Assembly (NCBI RefSeq): GCF_005938675.2
Contig: NZ_VCCH02000013.1
Coordinates: forward strand, 56,718 to 120,717
Reading direction: 5' to 3'
Length of the DNA stretch: 64,000 nucleotides
Source: Mycobacterium sp. KBS0706
GTDB lineage: Bacteria > Pseudomonadota > Alphaproteobacteria > DSM-16000 > Inquilinaceae
Part shown: in pieces, positions 55,854 to 64,000 of the stretch
Layout: every line of letters starts with the position of its first letter
Numbering within the stretch: the stretch's first letter is position 1
The notes under the pieces: model-generated
The model's input: only the letters and a program-made list of their open reading frames with translations
The model's database searches: none
Told to the model about the DNA's origin: nothing
Made by a program: the position numbers and the translations under genes

Positions 55854-57712
55854 CCCTGCCGGTCTCCGCCGAGGCCTCGGCGCCGGCCGCCCGTTCCGGC
55901 AGGCCGCGCCGGCGCACCGTTACCCTGGCCCGAACGCTCGCGGTCGCCATCGGCGGTCTGGTGGCGATCGCGGTCGCGGCGGTGCTCGCGATCTACTGGA
56001 CCACGGCGGCGCGCACCACCTTCGACCTCCTGACCAACCAGGCCGAGATCGGCGTCGCCTCGGTCGAGGCGCAGCTGCGCCAGCATCTCGAGCCGGTGTC
56101 GAACGAGCTCGGCAGCCTGGCCCTGCTGCTGCAGCAGGGGCGGCTCGACGCCGGCAACATGGACCAGTTCTCGACCATGCTGACCGGCGCGCTGGCGGCG
56201 TCGCCGCAGGTGCGCTCGATCGCCTATCTGACCGACGACCTGCGCATCCGCGGCGTCACCCATCAGCAGGACGGCAATTACGAGACGTTCGATCAGCAGA
56301 ACGAGGCCGAGCAGAGCCGCGAGGCGCTGGCCGAGGCGGCCGGCAAGGTCGACGCCTATTGGGGCGAGATCCTGTATCTGAAGGACGGGCCGCACGCGAC
56401 GGTGATGAATCTGCGCCAGCCGGTGCGGCGCGACGGCAAGCTGGTCGGCGTGCTGTTCGCGGTGGTCACGGTGCAGGACCTGTCGAAGTTCCTGGCGCGG
56501 GTGTCCAGCGACCCGTCGCAGGTACCCTTCATCCTCTATGGCGAGGACAGGGTGCTGGCCCATCCGCGCATGGCCACCGACCCGCCGCCGGCCTCGGTGG
56601 AGGAGCCGCTGCCGCGGCTCGACCAGGTCGGCGACAACCTGTTGGCGGCGCTGTGGACCAAGGGCTCGCCGGTCACCGTGCGCAACCCGCGGGTGCGCAT
56701 CCGCGAGGTCCAGATCGGCGACCAGGACGAGATCTTCCTGTACCGCACCATCTACGGCTTCGGCCCGACCCAGCTGATCCTCGGCATCCATGTGCCCGGC
56801 GACGCGATCGGCGCCGAGGTCTGGCGGGTGATCCGCGCCGGGCTGGCCGGGCTGGCGGTGATGGTGCTGGCGATCATCGTCGGCGTCTTCGTCGGGCGCA
56901 TGATCGCCCGCCCGGTACGGGCGTTTTCCGACCAGGCGCGGGCGGTGGGTACGCTGGAGTTCAGCCAATTGAAGCCGCTGCCGGGCAGCGTGTTCAAGGA
57001 GCTGAACGAGGGCGCCCAGGCCTTCAACACCATGCTGGTGGGACTGCGCTGGCTCGAGACCTATGTGCCGAAAAGCCTGGTCCGCCGCCTGATCACCAAG
57101 GGCGACGGCGAGGACGTGGTCTCGATCGAGCGAGTCATGACGGTGATGTTCACCGACATCGCCAATTTCAGCGCGGCGGCGGAGCGGCTGCCGGCGGCGC
57201 GGATCGCGGCCTATCTGAACGAGCATTTCGCCATGCTGGCGCGCTGCGTCGAGGCCGAATCCGGCACCATCGACAAGTTCATCGGCGACTGCCTGATGGC
57301 GTTCTGGGGCGCGCCGGAGAAGCTGAAGGACCATGCGCCGCGGGCGGCGCGGGCGGCGCTGGCCATCGCCGCGGTGATGCAGGCCGAGAACGACCGTCGC
57401 GCCGCCGTCGGCCGGCCGCGGCTGAAGCTGCGCATCGGGCTGCACAGCGGCCCGGTGGTGGTCGGCAACATCGGCGCGCCGGGGCGCACCAGCTACACCA
57501 TCGTCGGCGATACGGTGAACATCGGCAACCGGCTGGAGCAGCTGGGCAAGGTGCTGTCGCGCGACGAGGAGACGACGATCCTGATCAGCGCCGAGACTGC
57601 GGCCCTGCTGGGCCCGGAATTCGAGACGGAGAGCCTGGGCCCGCGCCGCGTCCGCGGCCGCAACGGCGAGGTCGAGATCTTTCGGCTGGTCGGGATCAGG
57701 CCGGCGGCCTGA
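55850..57712 (+). CDS. Membrane-bound class III adenylate/guanylate cyclase with extracytoplasmic sensor
   Basis: 620 residues. A basic N-terminus and first membrane segment (ARTLAVAIGGLVAIAVAAV, about 25-45) are followed by a periplasmic dCache-like sensor, a second segment (about 325-350), a HAMP-like linker and a class III cyclase domain from about 425. Metal ligands are Asp436 (MFTDIANFS) and Asp480 (IGDCLMAFWG). LRIGLHSGPVVVGNIGAPGR and VGDTVNIGNRLEQ are the classic cyclase segments, the latter with transition-state Asn/Arg. The base-determining residues favour ATP but were not resolved. Confidence 0.93.
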   Translation: MTLPVSAEASAPAARSGRPRRRTVTLARTLAVAIGGLVAIAVAAVLAIYWTTAARTTFDLLTNQAEIGVASVEAQLRQHLEPVSNELGSLALLLQQGRLDAGNMDQFSTMLTGALAASPQVRSIAYLTDDLRIRGVTHQQDGNYETFDQQNEAEQSREALAEAAGKVDAYWGEILYLKDGPHATVMNLRQPVRRDGKLVGVLFAVVTVQDLSKFLARVSSDPSQVPFILYGEDRVLAHPRMATDPPPASVEEPLPRLDQVGDNLLAALWTKGSPVTVRNPRVRIREVQIGDQDEIFLYRTIYGFGPTQLILGIHVPGDAIGAEVWRVIRAGLAGLAVMVLAIIVGVFVGRMIARPVRAFSDQARAVGTLEFSQLKPLPGSVFKELNEGAQAFNTMLVGLRWLETYVPKSLVRRLITKGDGEDVVSIERVMTVMFTDIANFSAAAERLPAARIAAYLNEHFAMLARCVEAESGTIDKFIGDCLMAFWGAPEKLKDHAPRAARAALAIAAVMQAENDRRAAVGRPRLKLRIGLHSGPVVVGNIGAPGRTSYTIVGDTVNIGNRLEQLGKVLSRDEETTILISAETAALLGPEFETESLGPRRVRGRNGEVEIFRLVGIRPAA

Positions 57713-57787
57713 GCCGCCCCGCCTCGCACCGCAATTCCGCCACCTTGGTCCCTCTCAATCGGCGTCAGCCAGGGAGGGGGACCAATC

Positions 57788-59743
57788 ATGTCATCCGATC
57801 GCGATCTCGGAATGGGCCGGCCGATCAGCCGGCGCGACTTTCTCGACGGCATGGCCCTGACGGTGGGTGCCGCCGCGCTGGGCGGGCCTCTGGCCCGCAG
57901 CGCCTTCGCCGCCGGAACCGCCTATCCGCCGAAGCTGACCGGCCTGCGCGGCCATCACGAAGGCTCCTACAACATCATGCATTCGGTGCGCGACGGCACC
58001 TTCTGGGACAAGGCCGGGACGCCCGAGGCGACCGGCGAGCGCTACGACCTGGTGGTGGTCGGCGGCGGCATCTCCGGCCTGGCGGCGGCGGTGCAGTACC
58101 GCAAGCAGGCCGCGGCGAATGCGAAGATCCTGGTGATCGATCCGCATGACGATTTCGGCGGCCACGCCAAGCGCAACGAATTCACCAGCGCCGGCGGCCG
58201 CATGATCCTCGGCTATGGCGGGTCGCAGTCGCTGCAGACCCCCAGCTATTTCAGCCCGGCGGTGAATGCGCTGCTGGCCGATATCGGCATCGAGCCGAAG
58301 CGGTTCGAGCAGTATTACGACCAGGGCTGGGCCGAGACCCGCGGCCTCGGCCGCGCCGTGTTCTTTCCGAAGGAGGTGTTCGGCGCCGACGCGCTGGTCA
58401 AGGAGGCTGAGGCCGCCGCCGACTGGGTGCCGCAGACGCCGCTGACCGACAAGGCCAAGCAGGACCTTATCGCGCTGATCGATGCACCGGTCGACTACCT
58501 GCCGGGCCTGACGCGGGCGGAGAAGCTGGAGCGGCTGTCGAAGACCACCTACGCCCAGTTCCTGACCGATCTGGTCAAGGCCGACCCGCAGCTGGTGGCC
58601 TATTTCCAGGGCTCGACCGAGGCTTATTTCGGCGCCGGCATCGACGCGGTCACCTGCGTCGACGCCTGGGCCAACGGCAATCCCGGCTTCGACGGCATGG
58701 ATCTGGGCGACGAGGTCTACCCGACCATGAGCCCCAGCGGCCGCCTGGCCCGAACCGACCCGGACGAGTACATCTACCATTTCCCCGATGGCAATGCCGG
58801 CGTCGCCCGGGCGCTGGTGCGGTCGCTGATCCCGGCCGCCATCCCCGGCAGCACCATCGAGGACCTGGTCCTCGCCCAGGCCGATTACGGCAAGCTGGAT
58901 GTCGATGGCCAGCCGGTGCGGATCCGGCTCAGCTCCACCGTGGTGCGGGTGAAGCACCAGGGCGATCCGGCCAGCGCCAAGGCGGTCGACGTATCGTATG
59001 TGCAGGACGGCAAGTTGCGCACCGTCCAGGCCGGCCATGTGGTGCTGGCCTGCTGGCACCGGGTGATCCCGTTCCTGACCGACGAGCTGGCCGAGGCGCA
59101 GGTGACGGCGCTGCAGGACCAGCAGAAGGTACCGCTGATCTACACCAACGTGCTGATCCGCAACTGGACCGCCTTCGCGAAGCTCGGCATCGACGGCTTC
59201 GAGTCGCCGGGCCATTTCTGGTCGGGGGCGGAGATCGACTTTCCGGTCAGCATGGGCGGCTACAGCTTCGCCGACAAGCCGGAGGACCCGGTGCTGCTGC
59301 ATCTCAGCAAGATCCCGCTGCAGCCCGGCCTGTCGTCGCGCGAGCAATCGCTGTCCGGGCGTCTGCAGCTGACTCAGCTGACCTTCGAGACCATGGAGCG
59401 CGAGATCCGCGACCTGCTGGGCCGTGCCCTGTCGGGCGGCGGCTTCGACCCGGCGCGCGACATCGAGGCGATCACCGCGAACCGCTGGTCGCACGGCTAC
59501 GCCTACGAGTACATGCGGCCCTGGGACGCGTTCTGGCCGGACGGTCCGTTGCCGATCGCGGCGGCGCGCAAGTCCTGGGGCCGGATCGCGATCGCCAATG
59601 CCGATTCCGGCGCCTATGCCTATGTCCATTCGGCGATCGACCAGGCCACAAGGGCGGTGCGCGAGCTGCTGGGCACGCCCGACGGCGCCCCGGCCTTTGC
59701 CGACTTCCCCGGCCCGCCGCGGGACCAGTTGGGGCTGCTGTAG
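57788..59743 (+). CDS. Tat-exported FAD-dependent amine oxidase, spermidine-dehydrogenase-like
   Basis: 651 residues. A twin-arginine signal is seen at the N-terminus (SRRDFLDGMALTVGAAALGG), so the folded flavoprotein should go to the periplasm. The FAD dinucleotide motif VVVGGGISGLAAAVQYRKQ begins near residue 90, followed by DPHDDFGGHAKRNEFTSAGG and the amine-oxidase-type GYGGSQSLQ. The C-terminal FAD segment is near ITANRWSHGYAYEY. It resembles Pseudomonas spermidine dehydrogenase; the assignment rests on length and Tat start only. Confidence 0.83.
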   Translation: MSSDRDLGMGRPISRRDFLDGMALTVGAAALGGPLARSAFAAGTAYPPKLTGLRGHHEGSYNIMHSVRDGTFWDKAGTPEATGERYDLVVVGGGISGLAAAVQYRKQAAANAKILVIDPHDDFGGHAKRNEFTSAGGRMILGYGGSQSLQTPSYFSPAVNALLADIGIEPKRFEQYYDQGWAETRGLGRAVFFPKEVFGADALVKEAEAAADWVPQTPLTDKAKQDLIALIDAPVDYLPGLTRAEKLERLSKTTYAQFLTDLVKADPQLVAYFQGSTEAYFGAGIDAVTCVDAWANGNPGFDGMDLGDEVYPTMSPSGRLARTDPDEYIYHFPDGNAGVARALVRSLIPAAIPGSTIEDLVLAQADYGKLDVDGQPVRIRLSSTVVRVKHQGDPASAKAVDVSYVQDGKLRTVQAGHVVLACWHRVIPFLTDELAEAQVTALQDQQKVPLIYTNVLIRNWTAFAKLGIDGFESPGHFWSGAEIDFPVSMGGYSFADKPEDPVLLHLSKIPLQPGLSSREQSLSGRLQLTQLTFETMEREIRDLLGRALSGGGFDPARDIEAITANRWSHGYAYEYMRPWDAFWPDGPLPIAAARKSWGRIAIANADSGAYAYVHSAIDQATRAVRELLGTPDGAPAFADFPGPPRDQLGLL

Positions 59744-59744
59744 G

Positions 59745-60665
59745 TCAGGAGGGCTGGCGCGGCGCTGCGGGTTCGGCGGACGCTGACACCCGCGGCGACC
59801 GGCGTCCCCGCGTGTTGACCAGGACCACGCCGGCGATGGCGACGGCGCCGCCGAGCAGTGTCTGCGGCCCCGGCGCCTCGCCCAGCAGCGGCAGGGCGAT
59901 CGCGGTCGCGACCGGCGGCACGAGGTAGAGGAAGTTGGTGGCGCGCGCGGCGCCGAAATGGCCCAGGGCAAAGGTCCAGGTGGCATAGCCGATGGCGGCT
60001 GGTAGCACGCCGAGCCCGATCACGGTCGCGATCGTCACGTCGCCCGCATCCGGCAGATCGCCGGCTGCCTCCAGCAGCCAGGGCGACAGCCACAGCGCGC
60101 CGGCCAGCAGCGTCCAGGCGGCGCAGGCCAGGGCGCCGTGGCGCGCCACCAGCGGCTTCTGCAGCACGACGTAGCAGGCCATGCACAGGGCCGAGCCAAG
60201 CACCAGGCTGGCCCCGGCGCCGAAGGCCAGGCCGCCCGGCTGGGCCGAGGCGATCAGGGCGATGCCGGCGAAGCTGACCAGCGTGCCGGCCCAGCCGCGG
60301 GTGCCGAAGCGCTCACCCAGCATCAGCCTGGCCAGCAGAGCGGTCAGGATCGGCGCGGTGTTGACGATGAAGCTGGCGGCGCCGGCCGCGACGCTGCGCT
60401 GCCCGGTGTTCAGCAGGATGTTGTAGGCGGCGATGCCGACCAGCCCGCACAGGGCGAAGCGCAGCAGGTCGGGCAGGGCCGGTCGCGGCGGCCGGCGCCA
60501 GGCCAGCCAGGCCAGCACCAGCAGCGCCGCCACGGCGAAGCGGGCGGTGGCCAGCGGCACCGGCTGCAGCTCGCGTAGCGCCAAGCGGATCGCCGGGAAG
60601 GCCGAGGCCCAGGACAGGATGGTGACGGCCACGGCGAGATAGGCAAGGCGGGCGCGGCTGGACAC
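59745..60665 (-). CDS. EamA/DMT family transporter
   Basis: 306 residues from a GTG at 60665 with GAGGTG at proper spacing; longer frames with an upstream ATG run into the divergent promoter. Ten membrane segments in two EamA repeats (LAVAVTILSWASAFPAIRLA at the start; WTFALGHFGAARATNFLYL and LGGAVAIAGVVLVNT later). DMT proteins export metabolites; the substrate is unknown. Divergent from the LysR gene, which probably regulates it. Confidence 0.9.
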   Translation of the reverse strand: MSSRARLAYLAVAVTILSWASAFPAIRLALRELQPVPLATARFAVAALLVLAWLAWRRPPRPALPDLLRFALCGLVGIAAYNILLNTGQRSVAAGAASFIVNTAPILTALLARLMLGERFGTRGWAGTLVSFAGIALIASAQPGGLAFGAGASLVLGSALCMACYVVLQKPLVARHGALACAAWTLLAGALWLSPWLLEAAGDLPDAGDVTIATVIGLGVLPAAIGYATWTFALGHFGAARATNFLYLVPPVATAIALPLLGEAPGPQTLLGGAVAIAGVVLVNTRGRRSPRVSASAEPAAPRQPS

Positions 60666-60708
60666 GGATGCACCTCGTATGAAGCGGACTTCCGTTCTGG
60701 CACCGCCC

Positions 60709-60728
60709 GTGCCGTTGACATACGGCAC
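60709..60728. promoter_or_regulatory. Inverted repeat in the EamA/lysR divergent promoter
   Basis: GTGCCGT-TGACAT-ACGGCAC, 7-6-7, in the 85-bp divergent gap. A TTGACA hexamer overlaps it (60715-60720). A plausible LysR binding site. Confidence 0.5.
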
Positions 60729-60750
60729 CGATCGAGCGCGAGCTGTGCCC

Positions 60751-61641
60751 ATGAATCACAGCTCGCCGCCGGGGCGGCCGCCGCTCGACGGCCTCGACAC
60801 GGTCTGCGTCGCCGCCCGGCATGAGTCCTTCAGCGCCGCGGCCGAGGCGCTGGGCCTGACCCATGGCGCGGTCAGCCGGCGTGTCGCCGTGGTCGAGGCC
60901 TGGCTCGGCACGCCACTGTTCGAGCGCCATGGCCGCGGCGTGCGCCTGACCCCGGACGGGCAGCGCTTCGTGTCGCGGGTCGAGGCGGCGTTCCGGCTGA
61001 TCGACGAGGCCGCGGTGCGCTGGCGTCGTCGGCGCGGGCCGGAGGTGGTGCGGATCAGCGTGGTGCCGAGCTTCGCCAAGCTGTGGCTGTTCGAGCGGCT
61101 GGCGGCGCTGGAGCAGGGCGATCCGGCGCTGCGAATCGAGATCGCGGTCGAGGGCCGCAACGCCGATGTCGAAGGCGGCGAGGTCGACTTGGCGGTGCGC
61201 TACGGCGCCGGCACCTGGCCGGGACTCCAGGCCATGCGCCTGATGCCGGAGCGGCTGTATCCGGTGGCCCATCCGGACTTGGCACGGCGCCTCGGCCCGT
61301 CACCGGACGGGCTGCTGCAGGCGCCGCTGCTGCATGATTCCGACCTGACCGGCTGGCGCGCCTGGTTCGCATCCTGCGGCATCGCGCTGAAGCCGCGGCC
61401 GCAGGACCGGCGCTTCGAGGATTACACGCTGGTCCTGGCGGCAGCGGAGGCCGGGCTGGGCATCGCCCTGGCCCGGACGCCGTTCTCCGACCACGCGGTG
61501 CGGGCGGGCGGCCTGGTGCGGCTGGATGAACGGGAGATGCCGAGCCCCCTCACCTACCACCTGCTGACCCGCACCGGCGGCGCCCGGCCGGCCGTCGCCG
61601 CGCTGGTGGCGCGGATGACGGCGCTGGCCGGGGCGATGTGA
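60751..61641 (+). CDS. LysR family transcriptional regulator
   Basis: 296 residues from the ATG at 60751. Helix-turn-helix: SFSAAAEALGLTHGAVSRRV, AVVEAWLGTPLFERHGRGVR. Effector domain from about residue 90. It resembles the GcvA-type subgroup. The divergent EamA exporter gene is its likely target, with a dyad lying between them. Confidence 0.93.
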   Translation: MNHSSPPGRPPLDGLDTVCVAARHESFSAAAEALGLTHGAVSRRVAVVEAWLGTPLFERHGRGVRLTPDGQRFVSRVEAAFRLIDEAAVRWRRRRGPEVVRISVVPSFAKLWLFERLAALEQGDPALRIEIAVEGRNADVEGGEVDLAVRYGAGTWPGLQAMRLMPERLYPVAHPDLARRLGPSPDGLLQAPLLHDSDLTGWRAWFASCGIALKPRPQDRRFEDYTLVLAAAEAGLGIALARTPFSDHAVRAGGLVRLDEREMPSPLTYHLLTRTGGARPAVAALVARMTALAGAM

Positions 61642-61642
61642 C

Positions 61643-62902
61643 CTACCCCGCCCGCACCTGCTGCAGCAGGCTCGTCGTCGCGAAGCCGTCCGGGACCAGG
61701 CCCTTCGAGGTCTGCCAGGCCCGGATCGCGCCGCGCGTCGCCGGCCCGATCAGCCCGTCCGGCGCGCCGCCGATGGAGAAGCCCCTGGCGGTCAGCAGCG
61801 ACTGCAGCTCCAGCACCTCGCTGCGCGACAGCGGCTGCTCGCCCCGCGGCCAGGCCCCGACGATCGGGCCGCCGCCGGCCAGCCGGTCGGACAGCGTGGC
61901 GACCGCGAGCGCGTAGCTGGTCGAGTTGTTGTACTTCATGATGACGCTGAAGTTCGGACCGACCAGGAAGGCCGGCCCGCGCGCGCCCGCCGGGGTGATC
62001 ACCGAGCTGTCGCCCAGCGCCGGCAGGCTGCGGCCGGAGACCGGCTTCACGCCCAGCGCCGCCCACTGCGCCACCGGCCGTCTGGTGCTCAGCTCCGCCA
62101 CCGAATAGTCGAAGCCGGGTGGCAGGGTGACCTCGACGCCCCAGGGCTGGCCGCGCTGCCAGCCCGACTGCGCCAGGTAGTTGGCGGTCGAGGCCATGAC
62201 GTCGGGGATGCTGCCCCAGATGTCGCGGCGGCCGTCGCCGTCGGCGTCGACAGCGGAGCTCAGGAACACCGTCGGCAGGAACTGGGTGTTGCCCATGGCG
62301 CCGGCCCAGGAGCCCAGCATGCGGTCGCGGCTGATGTCGCCCTGCTGCAGGATCTGCAGCGCCGCGAACAGCTGTTCCTTGGCCCAGTCCTGGCGGCGGC
62401 CCTCATAGCCGAGCGTGGCCAGGGCGTCGATCACCTCGGTCGAGCCGAAGTTCTGGCCGTAGTTGCTCTCGATGCCCCAGATCGCGGTGATGATCTCCTT
62501 CGGCACGCCGTAGCGCTGCTCGACGGCGTTCGCGGTCGACCCCCACTGCGCCAGCATCGCCTGGCCGTTCTGGATGCGCTCCGGCGAGACGGCACTGTCG
62601 AGATAGGCCCAGACCGCTTTGGTGAATTCCGACTGCGACTGGTCGGAATCGATCACCTTGGGCAGGAACTGCACAGTGTCGAAGGCGGTGGCCAGCGTCG
62701 CCTCGCTGATGCCGCGGGCCACGGCCTCGGCGCGGAACGCCATCACCCATTGCGCGAAGCCCTGCGTCTCGGACTGGGCCGGGACGGCGGGCGAGGCGAC
62801 GGGCATCGGGGTCGGCACCACCGGCTGGCCCTGGCCCGAGCTCTGGCATCCGGCCAGCAGCATCACCCCGGCCAGCACCGCCATCCGCGTGGTCATCGAC
62901 AT
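61643..62902 (-). CDS. Lytic murein transglycosylase (MltB family) with PG-binding domain
   Basis: 419 residues from the ATG at 62902. Lipobox LLAGC suggests attachment to the outer membrane (MAVLAGVMLLAGCQ). The SLT_2-type catalytic domain is about residues 60-330, with the catalytic Glu in TAIWGIESNYGQNFG and LGSWAGAMGNTQFLP. The C-terminal 60 residues are a PG_binding_1 domain (LSRSEVLELQSLLTARGFS, GLIGPATRGAIRAWQ). It cleaves murein glycan to 1,6-anhydro ends. Confidence 0.94.
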   Translation of the reverse strand: MSMTTRMAVLAGVMLLAGCQSSGQGQPVVPTPMPVASPAVPAQSETQGFAQWVMAFRAEAVARGISEATLATAFDTVQFLPKVIDSDQSQSEFTKAVWAYLDSAVSPERIQNGQAMLAQWGSTANAVEQRYGVPKEIITAIWGIESNYGQNFGSTEVIDALATLGYEGRRQDWAKEQLFAALQILQQGDISRDRMLGSWAGAMGNTQFLPTVFLSSAVDADGDGRRDIWGSIPDVMASTANYLAQSGWQRGQPWGVEVTLPPGFDYSVAELSTRRPVAQWAALGVKPVSGRSLPALGDSSVITPAGARGPAFLVGPNFSVIMKYNNSTSYALAVATLSDRLAGGGPIVGAWPRGEQPLSRSEVLELQSLLTARGFSIGGAPDGLIGPATRGAIRAWQTSKGLVPDGFATTSLLQQVRAG

Positions 62903-63004
62903 GGGCCCTCTCCGCGATTCCGAATCAGTCGGTGAACGTCGCGGCAAAGTGCCCGGAGATCAAGGCCGGAAGGCGGCAAGGCGGCCGCAAAGTCCCTCGG
63001 AGGG

Positions 63005-63922
63005 TCACCCCTGCGGCGCGCCGGGGAAGGCGTCGAGCGGGATCTTCAGATAGCGTCGGCCGTTCGCCTCGGGTTCGGGCAGGCGGCCGCCGCGGATGTT
63101 CACCTGCAGCGCCGCCAGCATCAGCGCCGGCAGCGGCAGCGTCCGGTCGCGGTCCTGGCGCAGCGCCACGAACTCGGCCTCCGACACCGCGGCGACGTGG
63201 ATGTTGCGGTCCTTCTGGTCGGCCACGGTGCTCTGCCAGAGCGGCTTGCGCCCGTCCGGCTGGTAGTCGTGGCCGGTGAACAGGCGGGTCTCGCTCGGCA
63301 AAGCGAGGATGCGCTGGATCGAGGCCCAGAGCTGGCGGGCGTCGGCGCCGGGGAAATCGGCGCGGGCCGTGCCGCCATCGGGCATGAACAGCGTGTCGTG
63401 AATGAAGGCGGCGTCGCCGACGAGATAGGTGATCGAGGCCATGGTGTGGCCCGGGCAGAACATGACCTCCGCCTCCAGCGACCCGATGCGGAACCGGTCG
63501 CCGTCGCGGAACAGCCGGTCCCAGCCCGACCCGTCGGTCGGCTGGTCCGGCAGGTGGTAGATCTCCCGCCACAGCGCCTGGACGCCGGCGACCTTCTCGC
63601 CGATGGCGGTCGGCGCGCCGGTCTTCGCCTTGAGATAGGCGGCGGCCGAGAAGTGGTCGGCATGCGGATGGGTGTCGAGGATCCAGGCGACCCGCAAGCC
63701 GGACCGCGCGACATGGTCGAGGATCAGATCCGCGTTGCGGGTGGAGACGGTGCCGGATTTCAGGTCGAAATCCAGCACCGGGTCGATGATCGCGCAGTCG
63801 CCGGTCTCACTGTCGGAGACGATGTACTGCACGCTGCCGGTTCGCGGGTCGAAGATGGCGTGGACGGCGGGGGAGGCTTCCCCCGCCGGCGCGGCCGCGA
63901 TGGGTTGGGCGGCGTCGTTCAT
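63005..63922 (-). CDS. MBL-fold hydrolase, ETHE1/persulfide-dioxygenase-like (Blh) group
   Basis: 305 residues. The zinc motif THPHADHFSAAAYLK is near residue 85, followed by GHTMASITYLVGDAAFIHDT and GHDYQPDGRKPLW. The arrangement matches the rhodanese-linked Blh/BigR or ETHE1 group, which handle sulfane sulfur. The next gene downstream on the strand is a lytic transglycosylase; the gene upstream may be a peroxiredoxin, which would fit a redox context. Confidence 0.85.
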   Translation of the reverse strand: MNDAAQPIAAAPAGEASPAVHAIFDPRTGSVQYIVSDSETGDCAIIDPVLDFDLKSGTVSTRNADLILDHVARSGLRVAWILDTHPHADHFSAAAYLKAKTGAPTAIGEKVAGVQALWREIYHLPDQPTDGSGWDRLFRDGDRFRIGSLEAEVMFCPGHTMASITYLVGDAAFIHDTLFMPDGGTARADFPGADARQLWASIQRILALPSETRLFTGHDYQPDGRKPLWQSTVADQKDRNIHVAAVSEAEFVALRQDRDRTLPLPALMLAALQVNIRGGRLPEPEANGRRYLKIPLDAFPGAPQG

Positions 63923-63936
63923 GGGGCGCGGCCGGG

Positions 63937-64000
63937 TCAGTCCTTGGGCTGGGCGACGGTGCGGAGATAGGGCTTCAGCGTCTTGAAGCCGGCCGGGAAC
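63937..64000 (-). CDS. 3' end of a probable peroxiredoxin
   Basis: Only the last 20 codons and the stop lie in the window, reading FPAGFKTLKPYLRTVAQPKD. This C-terminus resembles 1-Cys (Prx6-type) peroxiredoxins, which end in a KPYLR-x-x-x-QP tail. The catalytic Cys is outside the window. The assignment rests on 20 residues only. Confidence 0.5.
   Translation of the reverse strand, partial: FPAGFKTLKPYLRTVAQPKD

Overview
The window is high-GC alphaproteobacterial DNA. Gene content and order point to the Rhodospirillales (Azospirillum/Inquilinus-like). Evidence: the runs leuS-lptE-holA // parB-parA-rsmG-mnmG // mnmE, rho-hemJ-hemH-hemE // PPDK regulator-maf-aroE-coaE-dnaQ // secB, and hslU-hslV // hisB-hisH-hisA-hisF-hisE, plus a Rhodospirillales-type porin and a DUF3576 lipoprotein. 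The organism assignment is inference; no rRNA or tRNA gene was seen. Almost all genes are compact, ATG/GTG-started and often overlap by 4 bp, so most blocks look like operons.

Layout. 1-4751: end of a peptide ABC importer operon (ATPase, periplasmic binding protein, two permeases). 4821-9171: an orphan DUF1778 antitoxin, a SAM methyltransferase, an MBL-fold hydrolase, an atypical response regulator, an L,D-transpeptidase and a YggS-type PLP protein. 9655-11445: a major porin with a strong terminator and a DUF3576 lipoprotein. 11549-15640: leuS, lptE, holA. 15794-22240: the chromosome segregation/tRNA modification block parB, parA, rsmG, mnmG, a small SecD-head-like protein, mnmE and a DUF6489 gene, carrying four parS sites. 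22320-26632: DUF255 thioredoxin-like protein, MGMT-type protein, dienelactone hydrolase, quinone oxidoreductase. 26900-29337: RTX calcium-binding protein and an unrecognised exported protein. 29413-32899: TetR-controlled EmrA/EmrB-type efflux pump with two clear operators. 33427-37958: rho, two small lipoproteins nearby, hemJ, hemH, hemE.

37959-38322 is very probably the chromosomal replication origin. It lies between hemE and the PPDK-regulator gene, has a perfect DnaA box, further degenerate boxes, and nine GANTC (CcrM) sites in about 300 bp. Genes on both sides are transcribed away from it. The parS cluster lies about 16-20 kb to its left.

38323-44659: PPDK regulator, maf, aroE, coaE, dnaQ, secB, fxsA, Tim44-like gene, smr. 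44719-49518: AbrB-type antitoxin with a broken partner, LysR, azoreductase, a phytase-like esterase with a Pho-box-like upstream repeat, and an MBL hydrolase. 49540-55337: hslVU and the his operon with an embedded GNAT gene. 55482-64000: HIT protein, adenylate cyclase, a Tat-exported flavin amine oxidase, EamA exporter/LysR pair, lytic transglycosylase, ETHE1-like MBL protein and the 3' end of a probable peroxiredoxin.

Two families of about 80-bp palindromic elements occur twice each, in opposite orientations. All four copies lie between the 3' ends of convergent genes. The copies of one family each adjoin a broken toxin-antitoxin operon.
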